DNA of 64,000 bases. Source: Thermofilum sp. NZ13 (GTDB lineage Archaea; Thermoproteota; Thermoprotei; Thermofilales; Thermofilaceae). The stretch lies in NCBI GenBank assembly GCA_002855745.1, contig NDWX01000003.1, positions 62,001 through 126,000 of the forward strand, read 5' to 3'. Position 1 is the first letter of the stretch. The number at the start of each line of letters is the position of its first letter. Under the pieces are notes generated by a model. That model saw only the letters and a program-made list of their open reading frames with translations, searched no databases and was not told the DNA's origin. Shown piece by piece: positions 7,060-16,500 of the stretch. A program made the position numbers and the translations under genes.

Positions 7060-9887
7060 TCTTCCCAGTACTTTCGTGTCCTAGTGTAGTTTGCTTCGGC
7101 TAAAAGCACGTTTTTCACCAGTGAGTCCACGTCCCTACTCTTCGAGAGTATTGCCTTTGCCGTGGAGGGGCCGACGCCGTGGCCGGCCAGCGCCAGGACG
7201 GCGAGGTAGCCGTAGGAGACGAAAAGCGAGGCGGTTTGGCGCGCTTTTTCTACGAACTTCTCCTCTTCGGGTGTAAGCTTAGCCCCCTTCCTCCACTTCT
7301 TGATCGCTTTCAGGTTCTCGGCTTCGTAGGGCCTAAGCACCGCAAGGGCCCGGGATCCGCACCTGGGGCACGCTTTAACGCTCTTCGCGTCGCCTACCCT
7401 GAGCTCCGCGCTCCACTCACTGCAGTGCATGCAGAAGAGCAGAACCTGCGTGTTCTCCAGCCTCTTCAGGACGGCTGTAAGCACTGAGGATACGGGGAGG
7501 CCCGCTGAGACCACGCCCGTCTTGACGAAGGGCTTCTCGAAGATCAGCTGGGCGAGCGGGCTGAGCTCGGCTACGCTGAAAACGTGGACTCTTCTCTTAC
7601 CCTCCCTTACGGATTCGACGAGCCTCTCCACGACGCCAAGGTTGAAGTGCTCCACCATACAGGAGTTTATGGCTTCGACGTCCACGGGTGTATCCTTAAG
7701 CTTCTTCTTCAGGATGGACAGGTAGCCCGACTCGATCTTACCCTTTCCTCGGTCTATCACCCCCATCCGGGTGGCCACGTGTAGGAGCTCAAGCATGTAG
7801 GCGTTGCTCTCGCGGACAGCGTCCCTCAAGCGCTCCAGCGCCCATGGTAAACCATCACGTATGACAGCCTCGATCCTCTCGGGTGAGAGGTCTGAGGCAA
7901 CGTATATGAGGACCCGGTATGGGTCTGAGTAGTAGCGCGCCGAGACGCCGTAGAACCCCCTAACAGCGTAGGCGAGGAGGAGTGCAAGGAGGTTATTCCC
8001 CTTCGTACCCAGGTACGTGTGGAGAACGGCGATGGTTTTTCCTCCCTGCCTCTGAACCTCGACCACGAGGTTGTGCTCTGTCGGAATAATACCCAGCTTT
8101 AGCTGCCTCTCGATGATTCCCTTCAGCTCTGCAGCTACGGAGCTCGGTATCCCGTACTTCGCAAGGAGCTCCTGATCCCTGCCCTTCGGCAAAAGCTCGG
8201 AGAGCCTTCTGTAGAGCGAGCCCACCTCCCTGGCGACCCGCCACTCGACCGGGAGCATTGTACCCGTCCACACCGGTGGTTCGCCGAGCTCTCCCGTGTA
8301 CTCGGTCACGTAGACCTTGTTCCTCTCGATGTCCACGTCCTCTATCTTCCACGCCCTCCCCGCGAGGATTATCACCTTGTCGCGGTCTATCATCGATGCG
8401 AACGAGTAGTCTAGGTGCCCGATGCGCCTACGGGATGCGATGTCCTCTACGTCGAAGGATGGGTTGTCGGGTATCATCGACGCTGCGCTGTAGTAGTAGC
8501 TTATCGTCCGCCGTCCCATCCTCAGCTTGTCGCCGTCGAGGCGGGCAATGCCGATAGAGTCCATGAACCTGAGAAGGTCGAGCAGTGTGCTGTAGCTGAG
8601 CTCCCTGTAGGGTTTAGCCCGGGTTACGATTGCATAGACCCGGTCAATGCGCACTTCGCGGAACTCGAGCAAGAGGCCTGCAATCTGGTGGGCTAGGACG
8701 TCGAGGGGGGAGGTGAACGTGTCCAGGGACTCCAGCTTCCCCTGAACGGCCCTACGGGCTATTACTGCGGACTCAACGGCGTCCTCGACGCCTAGCGGGA
8801 TTATGATCCCCTCGGACACCACGTCCAGCCTGTGCCCGGCACGCCCCACTCTCTGAACGAGCTTCACAGCCTGCCTCGGCGAGCCGAACTGGAAAACGAG
8901 CCTCGCGTAGCCGATGTCCACTCCCAGCTCTAAGCTCGAAGTGGCAACTATGGCCTTCACCTTTCCCTGCTTAAAAAGGGCTTCAGCCTCCTCGCGCTCC
9001 TCCCTCGAAAGGCTCCCGTGGTGGACTCTGACGTCAAGGCCGAAATCTCTCGAGAGGATCCTCCCCAGCAGCTCAGCTGTATCCCTCGTGTTCGTGAAAA
9101 CTATGACGCCCCCCTTCGAGGCCTCCTCGGCGATGAGCTTCACCCTCTCATAGAGCTCTGGTGGGATTGGGCTCGGAGCTCCCTCTTTCGGCTTGGCGAT
9201 GTCGGCTATGGTTATCCGGTAGGTTTTCCTTTCACCCCACTCTATGACAGCCCCTCCGCGGCCTCCGCTGATGAAGTCCAGCGCGCCGTAGGGATCCCTC
9301 AGGGTGGCCGACAGCGCGATGACCTTTAAGCCCCTTGAAGCGAGCCTGAGCCTCTCCAGGGCCAGGGTTAGCTGCACCCCTCTCTTATCGTCGATCAGCT
9401 CGTGGAGCTCGTCTATGACGACCCAGCGAAGGTTCTGCAAGTAGCCGCGAAACCTTTTGTCCACGAGTATGAACTGGAGCGTCTCGGGGGTTGTGATCAA
9501 GAGGTGAGGGGGGTGCTCAGCTATCTTTCTGCGCTGAGACAGCGGCGTGTCGCCGTGGCGAATCTCGGCGACAAACCCCAGCGACGTGAACAAGTCCCTC
9601 ATCCTCAGGTTTATGTCCCTGTTGAGAGCCCTGAGGGGTGTTACGTAGAGAGCGTATATCGGCTGACCGCGCTCCTCGAGCAGCCCCTTGAGTATGGGCA
9701 GGATAGCCGCCTCCGTTTTGCCCGAGCCTGTAGGTGCTACGATTAGAAGGTTGCTGTGTGTGCTTAGCCTAAGCGCCTGGACCTGTATGTAGTTTAAGCT
9801 AGAATAACCCTCCTTTTCGAGAACCTCTAGGAGAGGTCGGGGGAGCTTACCTTCAAGCTCCCTCAAATTCACCGAGGCAAACTGCAC
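7056..9887 (-). CDS. lhr: Lhr-type DEAD/DEAH-box helicase
   Basis: About 943 residues. Superfamily 2 motifs are all present: Q-type entry YIQVQALRL, Walker A APTGSGKTE, TPLRALNRDI, TTPETLQ, DELHEL (motif II), ALSATL (III), SSLELGVDIG (V), and QRVGRAGHR (VI). A winged-helix/DEAD-assoc region follows, then a zinc ribbon (CMHCSEW, CPRCGSR) and a C-terminal helical tail with a GHGVGPSTAKAILS hairpin. Lhr enzymes unwind DNA and RNA-DNA hybrids in repair. GTG at 9887 has a GGGAG ribosome binding site. The open frame runs on upstream, but that part is not protein-like. A TATAAATATTC element lies about 35 bases upstream. Confidence 0.88.
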   Translation of the reverse strand: MQFASVNLRELEGKLPRPLLEVLEKEGYSSLNYIQVQALRLSTHSNLLIVAPTGSGKTEAAILPILKGLLEERGQPIYALYVTPLRALNRDINLRMRDLFTSLGFVAEIRHGDTPLSQRRKIAEHPPHLLITTPETLQFILVDKRFRGYLQNLRWVVIDELHELIDDKRGVQLTLALERLRLASRGLKVIALSATLRDPYGALDFISGGRGGAVIEWGERKTYRITIADIAKPKEGAPSPIPPELYERVKLIAEEASKGGVIVFTNTRDTAELLGRILSRDFGLDVRVHHGSLSREEREEAEALFKQGKVKAIVATSSLELGVDIGYARLVFQFGSPRQAVKLVQRVGRAGHRLDVVSEGIIIPLGVEDAVESAVIARRAVQGKLESLDTFTSPLDVLAHQIAGLLLEFREVRIDRVYAIVTRAKPYRELSYSTLLDLLRFMDSIGIARLDGDKLRMGRRTISYYYSAASMIPDNPSFDVEDIASRRRIGHLDYSFASMIDRDKVIILAGRAWKIEDVDIERNKVYVTEYTGELGEPPVWTGTMLPVEWRVAREVGSLYRRLSELLPKGRDQELLAKYGIPSSVAAELKGIIERQLKLGIIPTEHNLVVEVQRQGGKTIAVLHTYLGTKGNNLLALLLAYAVRGFYGVSARYYSDPYRVLIYVASDLSPERIEAVIRDGLPWALERLRDAVRESNAYMLELLHVATRMGVIDRGKGKIESGYLSILKKKLKDTPVDVEAINSCMVEHFNLGVVERLVESVREGKRRVHVFSVAELSPLAQLIFEKPFVKTGVVSAGLPVSSVLTAVLKRLENTQVLLFCMHCSEWSAELRVGDAKSVKACPRCGSRALAVLRPYEAENLKAIKKWRKGAKLTPEEEKFVEKARQTASLFVSYGYLAVLALAGHGVGPSTAKAILSKSRDVDSLVKNVLLAEANYTRTRKYWED

Positions 9888-10125
9888 TACATCTCCCGCA
9901 TCCACTTGAAGCTCTCTATAAATATTCTTTGCCCGATCCGCCCCAACAAGGGAATAGAGGATCGTGCACGTCGCAGCGTTGCAGAGATGCTTACACGAAG
10001 CCCCGCTGCTCTTAGGGATCGTCGAGGTGGCTGCTACCGAGCAGACGCTGGGAACGGCTGCGGGGAACGAATAGAACAAATACCAGTGATTGTGAAGAAA
10101 TACACGTCGAAGCAGAAGCGTGAAC

Positions 10126-10893
10126 ATGGCCATGGAAGACTTTGCTGTGCTCAAAAGTGAACTAGTAGAGTACATTAAAAGTAAGGGTAGCGTTTCCGCA
10201 AGGGAGGCCCTTGAGTGGGCCAAAGAAAGAGGGGTCAGCGAGCTCATCCTTTTCGTGCTAGTGCAGGAGCTCCTCGAGAGCGAGGACTTCCGGGGAGAGG
10301 GCGGTTTCGAGGTCATCGAGCCTGTGATACACCTTGAGATACCGGCCCGGATAGTATACGCAAAGAAGCCTCCGCAACCAGCTAAGCCAGCCACCTCTCT
10401 ACCTTCTAAGAGGCTGAAAGAGACAAAGAGCGGTAGAAGAACCAAACTCAAGCCATCTCAAACGCTTCTGAAATTCCTGGAGAGCGGCGAGGAGAAGGAA
10501 AGGAGGAGCGAGGGGGCTCAGGGCGAGAGCTCTGAAGATAAGAGAAGCGAGGAGCCGGCTGAGCCTACCCCCCAAACACCCCCCGGAAGTGAGGCGAAAG
10601 AGGAGAGAGGGGGGCTGTTGGAGGTTGAGGAGCTCAGCCAGGACCCGGACTTTTCGAAGGCCCTGCGTTACCTGGGGAGGTACTGGAGCGTCGGGAGATT
10701 GAGGTTTCTGGAAGACATGGTCAGCGAGGGTGTTGAGCTGGGCAAGGCTGAGAAAATACTGATCGAGCTGAGGAGGATGGGGCTCGTCGAGATAACCGAG
10801 AACAATGTTATCAACGCTAGCGAGGAGCTTCGAAGGCTTTACGGTAAGCCTCAGACTTCAACCTCGCTTTACGACGTCTTCAAGAAAAAGTAG
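10126..10893 (+). CDS. Double winged-helix protein with disordered linker
   Basis: About 255 residues. Residues ~5-70 (LVEYIKSKGSVSAREALEWAKERGV) and ~185-240 (LRYLGRYWSVGRLRFLEDMV, then ILIELRRMGLVEITENNV) each look like winged helices. Between them is ~100 residues of Lys/Glu/Pro/Ser-rich linker. The extreme C-terminus SLYDVFKKK resembles a PCNA-interacting peptide. GTG 10120, ATG 10126 and ATG 10132 are all possible starts. It is divergent from the Lhr helicase with about 240 bases between, in which I see only promoter sequence. A replication or repair role is inferred from the tail alone. Confidence 0.6.
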   Translation: MAMEDFAVLKSELVEYIKSKGSVSAREALEWAKERGVSELILFVLVQELLESEDFRGEGGFEVIEPVIHLEIPARIVYAKKPPQPAKPATSLPSKRLKETKSGRRTKLKPSQTLLKFLESGEEKERRSEGAQGESSEDKRSEEPAEPTPQTPPGSEAKEERGGLLEVEELSQDPDFSKALRYLGRYWSVGRLRFLEDMVSEGVELGKAEKILIELRRMGLVEITENNVINASEELRRLYGKPQTSTSLYDVFKKK

Positions 10894-10903
10894 GAGCTCC
10901 AGG

Positions 10904-11230
10904 CTACCTCTTGCCAGCCGGCACGTAAATTGGTACTCTACTGTTCTTATCAACAGCCACCAGAACGCCTCTGCTCTCGAGCTCCCTTAGGACCCTCTTA
11001 GCTCGGCTTAGCTTCAGCCCTAAGCGTGAGGCGAGCACGTAGGGGGTAACGTACTTTAACCCTTTTATGTCCTTTATGACGGCTTCGAGGGAGACCTCGG
11101 TCAGCTCTCCAGTGGTTCCTGAGAGCTTCATCTGGGGTTTTTTGCCCCCTTCCTCCTTCTTCCCCTCCGCCTCCTTCTTCATTCTCTTCTCGAGCGCGCT
11201 GACTGTCGGCCTTTTCTTGCCGCCGCCCAT
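10904..11230 (-). CDS. rps25e: 30S ribosomal protein S25e
   Basis: 108 residues. A basic N-terminal tail (MGGGKKRPTVSALEKRMKKEAEGKK) is followed by the winged-helix core (AVIKDIKGLKYVTPYVLASR, KLSRAKRVLRELESRGVL) typical of archaeal/eukaryotic S25e, a small-subunit protein absent from bacteria. ATG start at 11230. A TTTAAAAC TATA element lies about 30 bases upstream, in the 45-base gap after radA, so it has its own promoter. Confidence 0.93.
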   Translation of the reverse strand: MGGGKKRPTVSALEKRMKKEAEGKKEEGGKKPQMKLSGTTGELTEVSLEAVIKDIKGLKYVTPYVLASRLGLKLSRAKRVLRELESRGVLVAVDKNSRVPIYVPAGKR

Positions 11231-11275
11231 AGGGACCCGCTAATTCAACCGCTTTGCGTGTTTTAAACCTTTCCC

Positions 11276-12367
11276 TTAGACGTCTGTGACGCCGTCCTCG
11301 GATATAGCGAAAGCGGCCTCCTTCTCGGCGTGCTTGGGGCTATCGATTATCCTGGCGATTCTCTTCCCCTCTTTGGCCTTGCGCAGCCATATCCTGTACG
11401 TGAAGCCGTGGGCCATGATGTTTCCGCCTGCGGGCCTGAGGGGGTTGCCGAAGAAAATGTCCGGGGCCGCCATCACCTGGTTCGTCACGACTACGGCGAG
11501 GTTGTAGAGGCTCGCGAGCTTGTGCAGCTGGCTGATATGCCGGTTGAGCTTCTGCTGGCGCGAGGCCAGGTTCTCCCGGCCTGGGTACTCGGACCTGAAG
11601 TGGTTTATCAGGCTGTCGACTATTATCAGGCGGATGTTGTTCTTCTCAATGTACTTTTTCGCCTCGTCAACGAGCAACATCTGGTGGTCGCTGTTGTACG
11701 CCCTCGCGTAGATTATGTTCTCGAGCGCCTTCTCGGGCTCCAAGCCCTTAGCCCTCGCAATCTGTATGATCCTCTCAGGCCTGAAGGTGCCCTCCGTGTC
11801 GATGTAGAGTGCCCTCGCGCTGAGACCTCCTTTCTCCTTTGGCAACTGCACCATCACACTCAGCTGGTGGCATATCTGCGTCTTCCCGGCTCCGAACTCG
11901 CCGATCAGCTCTGTGAGGCTCCCAACCTCAATCCCGCCCTCAAGCAGGTCGTCGAGGCTCTTAACCCCCGTGCTTATGTACTCGAGGTTTTTCCTCTTCT
12001 CGAAGAGCTCTTTCGCCGTGATGAACTCCTCCCCCTTGCTCACGAGCTTCTGGGCCGCCCTGATTATCGCCATGGCGCGCTCCTCAGAGCCGAGGATTAG
12101 CGCCAGCTCGTGGGCAGACGCGAAGGCGAGATCCTTGACCGAGTAGTAGCCCGCCGCTCGGAGCTTCTGCGCGGTTATCCTACCCACTCCCTCGAGGTCC
12201 TCTAAACGGACCTCCTCACCCTCAACCTCCTCTGCTACGCCCTCGAGAGCCTCGTCTTCCTGAAGTACGCTTCTTGTGAGGTCGTCGAGCACGCTCTCGT
12301 CTGGGGCAACATCCTGGAACTCGGCCTCTTCGCTTACTTCGGGCTTGCTCTTAGCCTTCTTGGGCAC
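11276..12367 (-). CDS. radA: DNA repair and recombination protein RadA
   Basis: About 363 residues. An acidic N-terminal extension ([19 protein letters not shown]) precedes the helix-hairpin-helix domain ([19 protein letters not shown]), the linker [13 protein letters not shown], and the RecA core with Walker [10 protein letters not shown], Walker B LIIVDSL, and L1/L2 loops including [24 protein letters not shown] and GGNIMAHG. This is the main archaeal strand-exchange recombinase. GTG at 12367 is best placed after a GGGGG-type ribosome binding site; a CTTTAAATAC TATA box (12401-12413) gives a short leader. Longer than typical RadA (~325-350) because of the acidic extension. Confidence 0.95.
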   Translation of the reverse strand: MPKKAKSKPEVSEEAEFQDVAPDESVLDDLTRSVLQEDEALEGVAEEVEGEEVRLEDLEGVGRITAQKLRAAGYYSVKDLAFASAHELALILGSEERAMAIIRAAQKLVSKGEEFITAKELFEKRKNLEYISTGVKSLDDLLEGGIEVGSLTELIGEFGAGKTQICHQLSVMVQLPKEKGGLSARALYIDTEGTFRPERIIQIARAKGLEPEKALENIIYARAYNSDHQMLLVDEAKKYIEKNNIRLIIVDSLINHFRSEYPGRENLASRQQKLNRHISQLHKLASLYNLAVVVTNQVMAAPDIFFGNPLRPAGGNIMAHGFTYRIWLRKAKEGKRIARIIDSPKHAEKEAAFAISEDGVTDV

Positions 12368-12500
12368 AGCCACAACCCCCTGATTTGTGTAGCGCAACTA
12401 AAGTATTTAAAGGTTATCTACAATAACCGTGAAAGTAAAACAACGTTATACTGTGTGTGACAACATTTAATTACCTGAGTGTTCATACACGGAGAGGGAT

Positions 12501-13040
12501 ATGACTGTGGAATACCCCGAGTCGAACTGCTTGGACGAGGCGCTTGAAACTCTGCTCGACAGGGTTGTCGAGCACGCGAGTAGAAGAGGGTTTAGGGCTT
12601 CAAAGGAGGGAGTGAAGAGCGGAATAGGGTTTAGCGTAGAGACACCTTACCTTGTAGCTGAGGGGATGGTGGCGCGTGGGATGCTGGACAGGGATGGTTG
12701 CCGGTTCAGCGTTTCCAGCACCGGAGACAGTTTCCTTCAGCGAGCTGTGGAAATAGCCTTTCTCATCAGAGGCGAGTCGCTCTTCCCTGAATTTGACAGG
12801 GGGAGGCTCATCGGGGCCGTAATCTACGCGCTCTATGATTGGAGCAACACGAAGCGGGGAGAGGAGATGCTTTTAGATGCATCGAGGGTATTGGAAACCC
12901 TGAAAAGGCTCAGGGAGGAGAACCCGGATGCGTTTAGGCTCGCCGCGGTCACCCTGCCTAGGCTGTACTACGAGGATTGCAGGTACACCCCCATCAAGCT
13001 ACTTCAGGAAATACTTGAGGTCACGAGGGGAAAGCATTAG
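12501..13040 (+). CDS. Protein of unknown function
   Basis: 179 residues, mostly helical, no recognised motif and no membrane helix. Residues ~10-75 could form a helical or winged-helix unit (ALETLLDRVVEHASRRGFRAS, then PYLVAEGMVARGMLDRDGC RFSVS as a wing). ATG at 12501 has a GAGAGGGAT ribosome binding site, and a CATTTAATTAC TATA element lies about 32 bases upstream. It is divergent from radA and shares its 130-base promoter region. Confidence 0.65.
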   Translation: MTVEYPESNCLDEALETLLDRVVEHASRRGFRASKEGVKSGIGFSVETPYLVAEGMVARGMLDRDGCRFSVSSTGDSFLQRAVEIAFLIRGESLFPEFDRGRLIGAVIYALYDWSNTKRGEEMLLDASRVLETLKRLREENPDAFRLAAVTLPRLYYEDCRYTPIKLLQEILEVTRGKH

Positions 13041-13085
13041 GATAAGCTTATCTGACCTTTCTAGCTGTAGCAGGAATGGGTCTGC

Positions 13086-14141
13086 TTGCTGCGGTTGAGA
13101 AGAGTGGAGTTCGAGGTTCTGAAGCGCTTGCCTCTGTGCAGGGACTACACGGATGTGGCCCGTAGCGCGGGGGTAAGCCTGCCTACTGTCCCCCGCGTCT
13201 TGGAGAGTATAAAGTCGAAGTTCCTGCTGAGGGCTTTCTTCGACTTCAGCGCCATGGGGTTTGCGCTTGGACTTTTCAAGCTCAGGTTCACGGAGGAGCT
13301 GGTCCAGAAGCCTATACCCTTCGTTGTCGAGAAGATCCCTGTACTCCAGGGTAAAGGCGAGCAGTCACTCTACATACTGGCGCTATGCCCCGCTGGGAGG
13401 TGCAGCGAGGTCGCGGATATACTCAGATCAGATGAGAGCCAGGTTTTGACCGGCAGGTTCCTTTGGAGGAGCGACACCATGGAGGAGGCTTCCCTAGACA
13501 AGGGTTACCTTAGGGTTAGCTTCAGCTCCGTGAAAAAGGCGATAGAGGAGGAGATAATGCCCAGGATGGGGGCCCCTGTTCGGCGGGAGCCAGACCACGT
13601 GGATCTATGGATAATTGCGGAGCTCATGCGCGACCCTTTCGTCAAGCTCTCCCGGGAGTCGGCCAGAGCGGGGCTCAAGCAGCAGACAGCCAGCTACCAC
13701 TACACTCAGCACGTTCGCCCCCTCCACCTCTACAACGCGCTTACACCTAGGTTTTACCAGCTAAACATCCCTGGAGTACTTCTGGAGCTGGACGTGGCCA
13801 AAGACGCCGCCGAGCAGGTAGCTTGGGGGCTCTCCCGGCACCCCATGATCCGAGAAGCGCTTGCCTCAGATAGCGGGAAAGTCTACGTCCTATCTTACAT
13901 GCAGGGAGGGGACCTGAATGAGCTCTATCGCTTTCTTGAGGACAGCAACATCGTTGAAGACTTCACTCTAATCGGCGTCTTAACGCACAGGATCCTCGAG
14001 TACACAACGCCGTTCGGCAACGCGCTTAAAGAAAACCCATACAACCTTGAGATAATGTACGAGGCAGTATACACGCCAAAACGCCGAGCGTTGGAGTGGA
14101 GTGTCTACGAGATAGGGGAAGGTGAGCGTCAGCGCTCGTGA
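13086..14141 (+). CDS. Two-part helix-turn-helix protein of unknown function
   Basis: 351 residues. The N-terminal segment has an HTH pattern (LPLCRDYTDVARSAGVSLPTV). A second HTH-like stretch appears near residue 175 (DLWIIAELMRDPFVKLSRES). The alternation of HTH and alpha/beta ~90-residue units recalls tandem Lrp-type architecture, but I cannot place it in a family. TTG 13086, TTG 13095 and GTG 13104 are candidate starts. It lies 45 bases after the preceding unknown gene on the same strand, so co-transcription is possible. Confidence 0.6.
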   Translation: MLRLRRVEFEVLKRLPLCRDYTDVARSAGVSLPTVPRVLESIKSKFLLRAFFDFSAMGFALGLFKLRFTEELVQKPIPFVVEKIPVLQGKGEQSLYILALCPAGRCSEVADILRSDESQVLTGRFLWRSDTMEEASLDKGYLRVSFSSVKKAIEEEIMPRMGAPVRREPDHVDLWIIAELMRDPFVKLSRESARAGLKQQTASYHYTQHVRPLHLYNALTPRFYQLNIPGVLLELDVAKDAAEQVAWGLSRHPMIREALASDSGKVYVLSYMQGGDLNELYRFLEDSNIVEDFTLIGVLTHRILEYTTPFGNALKENPYNLEIMYEAVYTPKRRALEWSVYEIGEGERQRS

Positions 14142-14319
14142 GAAGGAAATCACGCGCACTGATTAAATTTAGAGCAGCATAGTGCGTTGACTAGAAGCCC
14201 CTGCGACGCAACTAAGTAGTGTGTGCCTTCCCGCTTAAGAACTGATGAGGTGCGATGCCTCAACACGGGGAAAGGACCAGGTATGCAAGGGCTGACTAGG
14301 TCTACCAGTGTGAAAGCGG

Positions 14320-14523
14320 TCACCGAGCCACGAGTAGGAAAGCAGCGTATACCAGGAGCAGAGCGAGCCCGGTCAGGATCATGGCAAAAACGATGTGGCG
14401 GACGCTTTGCTGTGAGAGAATCCCCTGGTGGATGGATGGGCTGGAGTGCGCCACCCACTCCTCGTACTCCAGCTTCGCGAATGGCGAGGCTTGAGCACTA
14501 CCTTTTTCTTCGTCTTTCTCCAC
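14320..14523 (-). CDS. Small tail-anchored membrane protein
   Basis: 67 residues: a charged N-terminus (MEKDEEKGSAQASPFAKLEYEE), a linker, and one C-terminal transmembrane helix (VFAMILTGLALLLVYAAFLLV). The GTG start at 14523 sits about 28 bases from a CCTTTAATATGG TATA/BRE element (14546-14557), matching the leaderless promoter geometry of its neighbours. This is why I accept it despite its size. No family recognised; a small subunit of a membrane complex is one option. The 178 bases between it and the preceding gene show nothing convincing. Confidence 0.55.
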   Translation of the reverse strand: MEKDEEKGSAQASPFAKLEYEEWVAHSSPSIHQGILSQQSVRHIVFAMILTGLALLLVYAAFLLVAR

Positions 14524-14613
14524 GTCCTAAAGCAACTGCGACCCACCATATTAAAGGTTCTACTGCCCCCACTGTAGGAAAGCTTATCATCATCGTTACG
14601 CGAGTTTTTTAGC

Positions 14614-15564
14614 GTGTACGAGATCAGGTGCAGGAGGTGCGGTGCCCCCCTAACTGCGGACCCCGAGTCACTCATTGACATCTGTGACTACTGCGGCTAC
14701 CCCAACATAGTCGGCGGTGACTTCGATCCCGGTTCGGTGTACGTTCTCCCGACTCTCCCCAGAAGCTCTATAGAAGACAGATTCTACGACATCGCGAGGC
14801 GCGACCCCCAGCTGTCCAGCTTCAGGGACATAGAGGTGCTTGAGGTATCCGGAGCCTACTTCCCAGCGTGGTACGCGAGCCTCAAGGGCAGGGTAACGGC
14901 GTCCTGGCAGGTCACGCGCTACGAGCAGAGGGGGAAGGAGGTGATTGCCAGGAAAGTGTACCTTAAGGAGACCACTCCAGTGGCTAGGAGAGCCTTCCTA
15001 CCAGCGAGACGCAGAGTCCCGTCGTCTGCCATTAGGGATGTGCTGGCCAGCTATACTGTTAAGGGCGGGAAAGCCGTGTCCATAGCGCAGGAGGATTTCG
15101 ACTGGGAGAAAATCAAGCTGGAGTTTTTGGGCGTGGAGATAGGTAGGGGTGAGGCGACGAGAATAATGGTAGACAAGCTGATTGACGCGTTGAGGAGCGA
15201 GTACAGGGCCCGAGGCGAGAAGCTCGACTACTTCAGCGCGAGGATCGACGAGGTGGAGGGAATGAGGCTAGTGTACGTACCCGTGTGGAGCGTGACGTAC
15301 ACTGCTGGAGGAGCCACCTACACCGCCGTTTTCGACGGGCACGACGGGACTTGTATCTACAGGGCTGAGCCTCTGACCGCAACCGAGAGGCTCATCAGGA
15401 TGATCGGAGGCTTAGCGCTTTCAGCTTTAGCGGGACCCATATTCGCGGCTACGGCTTCGGTAGCAGGCTTCGAAACTTCGCTACTACTCCTCGGAGGCTC
15501 AGCTCTAGCCGCCTACACCATCGGCGCGAGTATCGTTGAGAGCGCACGGGTGGAGAGAGCATGA
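14614..15564 (+). CDS. Zinc-ribbon membrane protein A
   Basis: 316 residues. An N-terminal zinc ribbon (CRRCGAP, then CDYCGYPN) precedes a ~200-residue soluble domain with repeated strands (SGAYFPAWYASLKGRVTASW; VYVPVWSVTYTAGGATYTAVFDG). Two C-terminal hydrophobic helices follow (about 258-282 and 287-305). It is paralogous to the next gene in order of parts and in the YVPVW/YYPIW...YTAVFDG/FQALVDG stretch. GTG start, leaderless geometry with a CTTATCA element near 14585. It overlaps the next gene (ATGA). Function unknown; the layout suggests a membrane-bound sensor or scaffold. Confidence 0.7.
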   Translation: MYEIRCRRCGAPLTADPESLIDICDYCGYPNIVGGDFDPGSVYVLPTLPRSSIEDRFYDIARRDPQLSSFRDIEVLEVSGAYFPAWYASLKGRVTASWQVTRYEQRGKEVIARKVYLKETTPVARRAFLPARRRVPSSAIRDVLASYTVKGGKAVSIAQEDFDWEKIKLEFLGVEIGRGEATRIMVDKLIDALRSEYRARGEKLDYFSARIDEVEGMRLVYVPVWSVTYTAGGATYTAVFDGHDGTCIYRAEPLTATERLIRMIGGLALSALAGPIFAATASVAGFETSLLLLGGSALAAYTIGASIVESARVERA

Positions 15565-16493
15565 GCCAGACAGCTGAGGTCGAGTGCCCGAGGTGTGGAG
15601 CGAGGTTCAGCGTCCCACTCAACGCCTCGACAGTCACCTGCCCTTACTGCTTCACGATATTCTCCCCAAGGGAGGGCGTCAGGGCGGAGGAGACACAGTT
15701 TTACTTCCCACTCAACAACTCCCTGGAACCTTTTGAGAAGCTCGTTTTGTTTATCGCTAGGCAGTACGCGGTCCCTAGGGAGCTTCCTAAGGAGTTTTCG
15801 GTCTCCAGGAGGGAGCTCCACTGGGTGCCCGTTCACTTCTTCTTCGCCGACTTCAAAGCGGAGGCTAGGGGGTTCAGCCAAGTGTTCGGCGAGGCCACGT
15901 CCGAGATAACGGAGACGGGGCTGGTGTCGATACCCGCCTCCGGCACGTGGCTCGACAGAGAGCTCGAGCACTACCCCTTCCCGGTCAGGGGGAAGCTACC
16001 CTTCAACCCCGAGATCAAGGAGAAGGGTATTTTCCACGAGCCGCGAGTTTCCAGGGAAGAGGCTGGGAAGATGGCCGAAGCGGCGGTCAAGGCGAAGATT
16101 AGGCTCGAAGCCCAGGAGAGCTTCAGCTCGCTTCACGCACTAACCGTGACTAAGGGGGAGGTGGAGTACAGGGGTCTCGTCTACTACCCGATATGGATTT
16201 TGGAGTACACGTTTCGCGGCGAGAGGTTCCAAGCGCTAGTGGACGGGGCGAGCGGCATCGTCATAAAAACCCAGTACCCGCAGACAGCTCGCGGAAGGCT
16301 CACCCTCGGGGCTTACTCGCTGCTGGCGATACTATTCGGGTTAGCTGGTGGCGCGGCGTACGCGCAGTCCCTCGGAGGCGGCTTCCTCGCGATCGCCGGC
16401 GGGCTCGTGGTCGGCGTAGCCTCAGCGATCGCCCCCTTGTCGCGATCCGCGACCCGCGTCGCGACGGCTAGCGAGTACGTGGAGCTCCAGTGA
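15561..16493 (+). CDS. Zinc-ribbon membrane protein B, paralog of A
   Basis: 310 residues with the same layout as its neighbour: an N-terminal zinc ribbon (CPRCGARF, CPYCFTIF), a central strand-rich domain ending YYPIWILEYTFRGERFQALVDGAS, and two C-terminal helices (TLGAYSLLAILFGLAGGAAY; FLAIAGGLVVGVASAIAPL). Overlap of start and stop with protein A indicates coupled synthesis, and the pair may form a heterodimer. The radical SAM gene follows after 7 bases. I know no named family for it. Confidence 0.7.
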   Translation: MSQTAEVECPRCGARFSVPLNASTVTCPYCFTIFSPREGVRAEETQFYFPLNNSLEPFEKLVLFIARQYAVPRELPKEFSVSRRELHWVPVHFFFADFKAEARGFSQVFGEATSEITETGLVSIPASGTWLDRELEHYPFPVRGKLPFNPEIKEKGIFHEPRVSREEAGKMAEAAVKAKIRLEAQESFSSLHALTVTKGEVEYRGLVYYPIWILEYTFRGERFQALVDGASGIVIKTQYPQTARGRLTLGAYSLLAILFGLAGGAAYAQSLGGGFLAIAGGLVVGVASAIAPLSRSATRVATASEYVELQ

Positions 16494-16500
16494 GCGGGGA

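Noticed and set aside
9888-10451. Upstream continuation of the Lhr open frame (minus strand)
   Set aside because: Low-complexity, unlike any helicase N-terminus, antisense to the winged-helix gene; a ribosome binding site fits GTG 9887.
14236-14300. Possible C/D sRNA (CTGATGAGG ... CTGA)
   Set aside because: C box has C at the purine position and there is no D'/C' block like that of the two accepted candidates.
14223-14612. 129-codon open frame on the plus strand
   Set aside because: Antisense to the small membrane protein with a good promoter; composition not protein-like.
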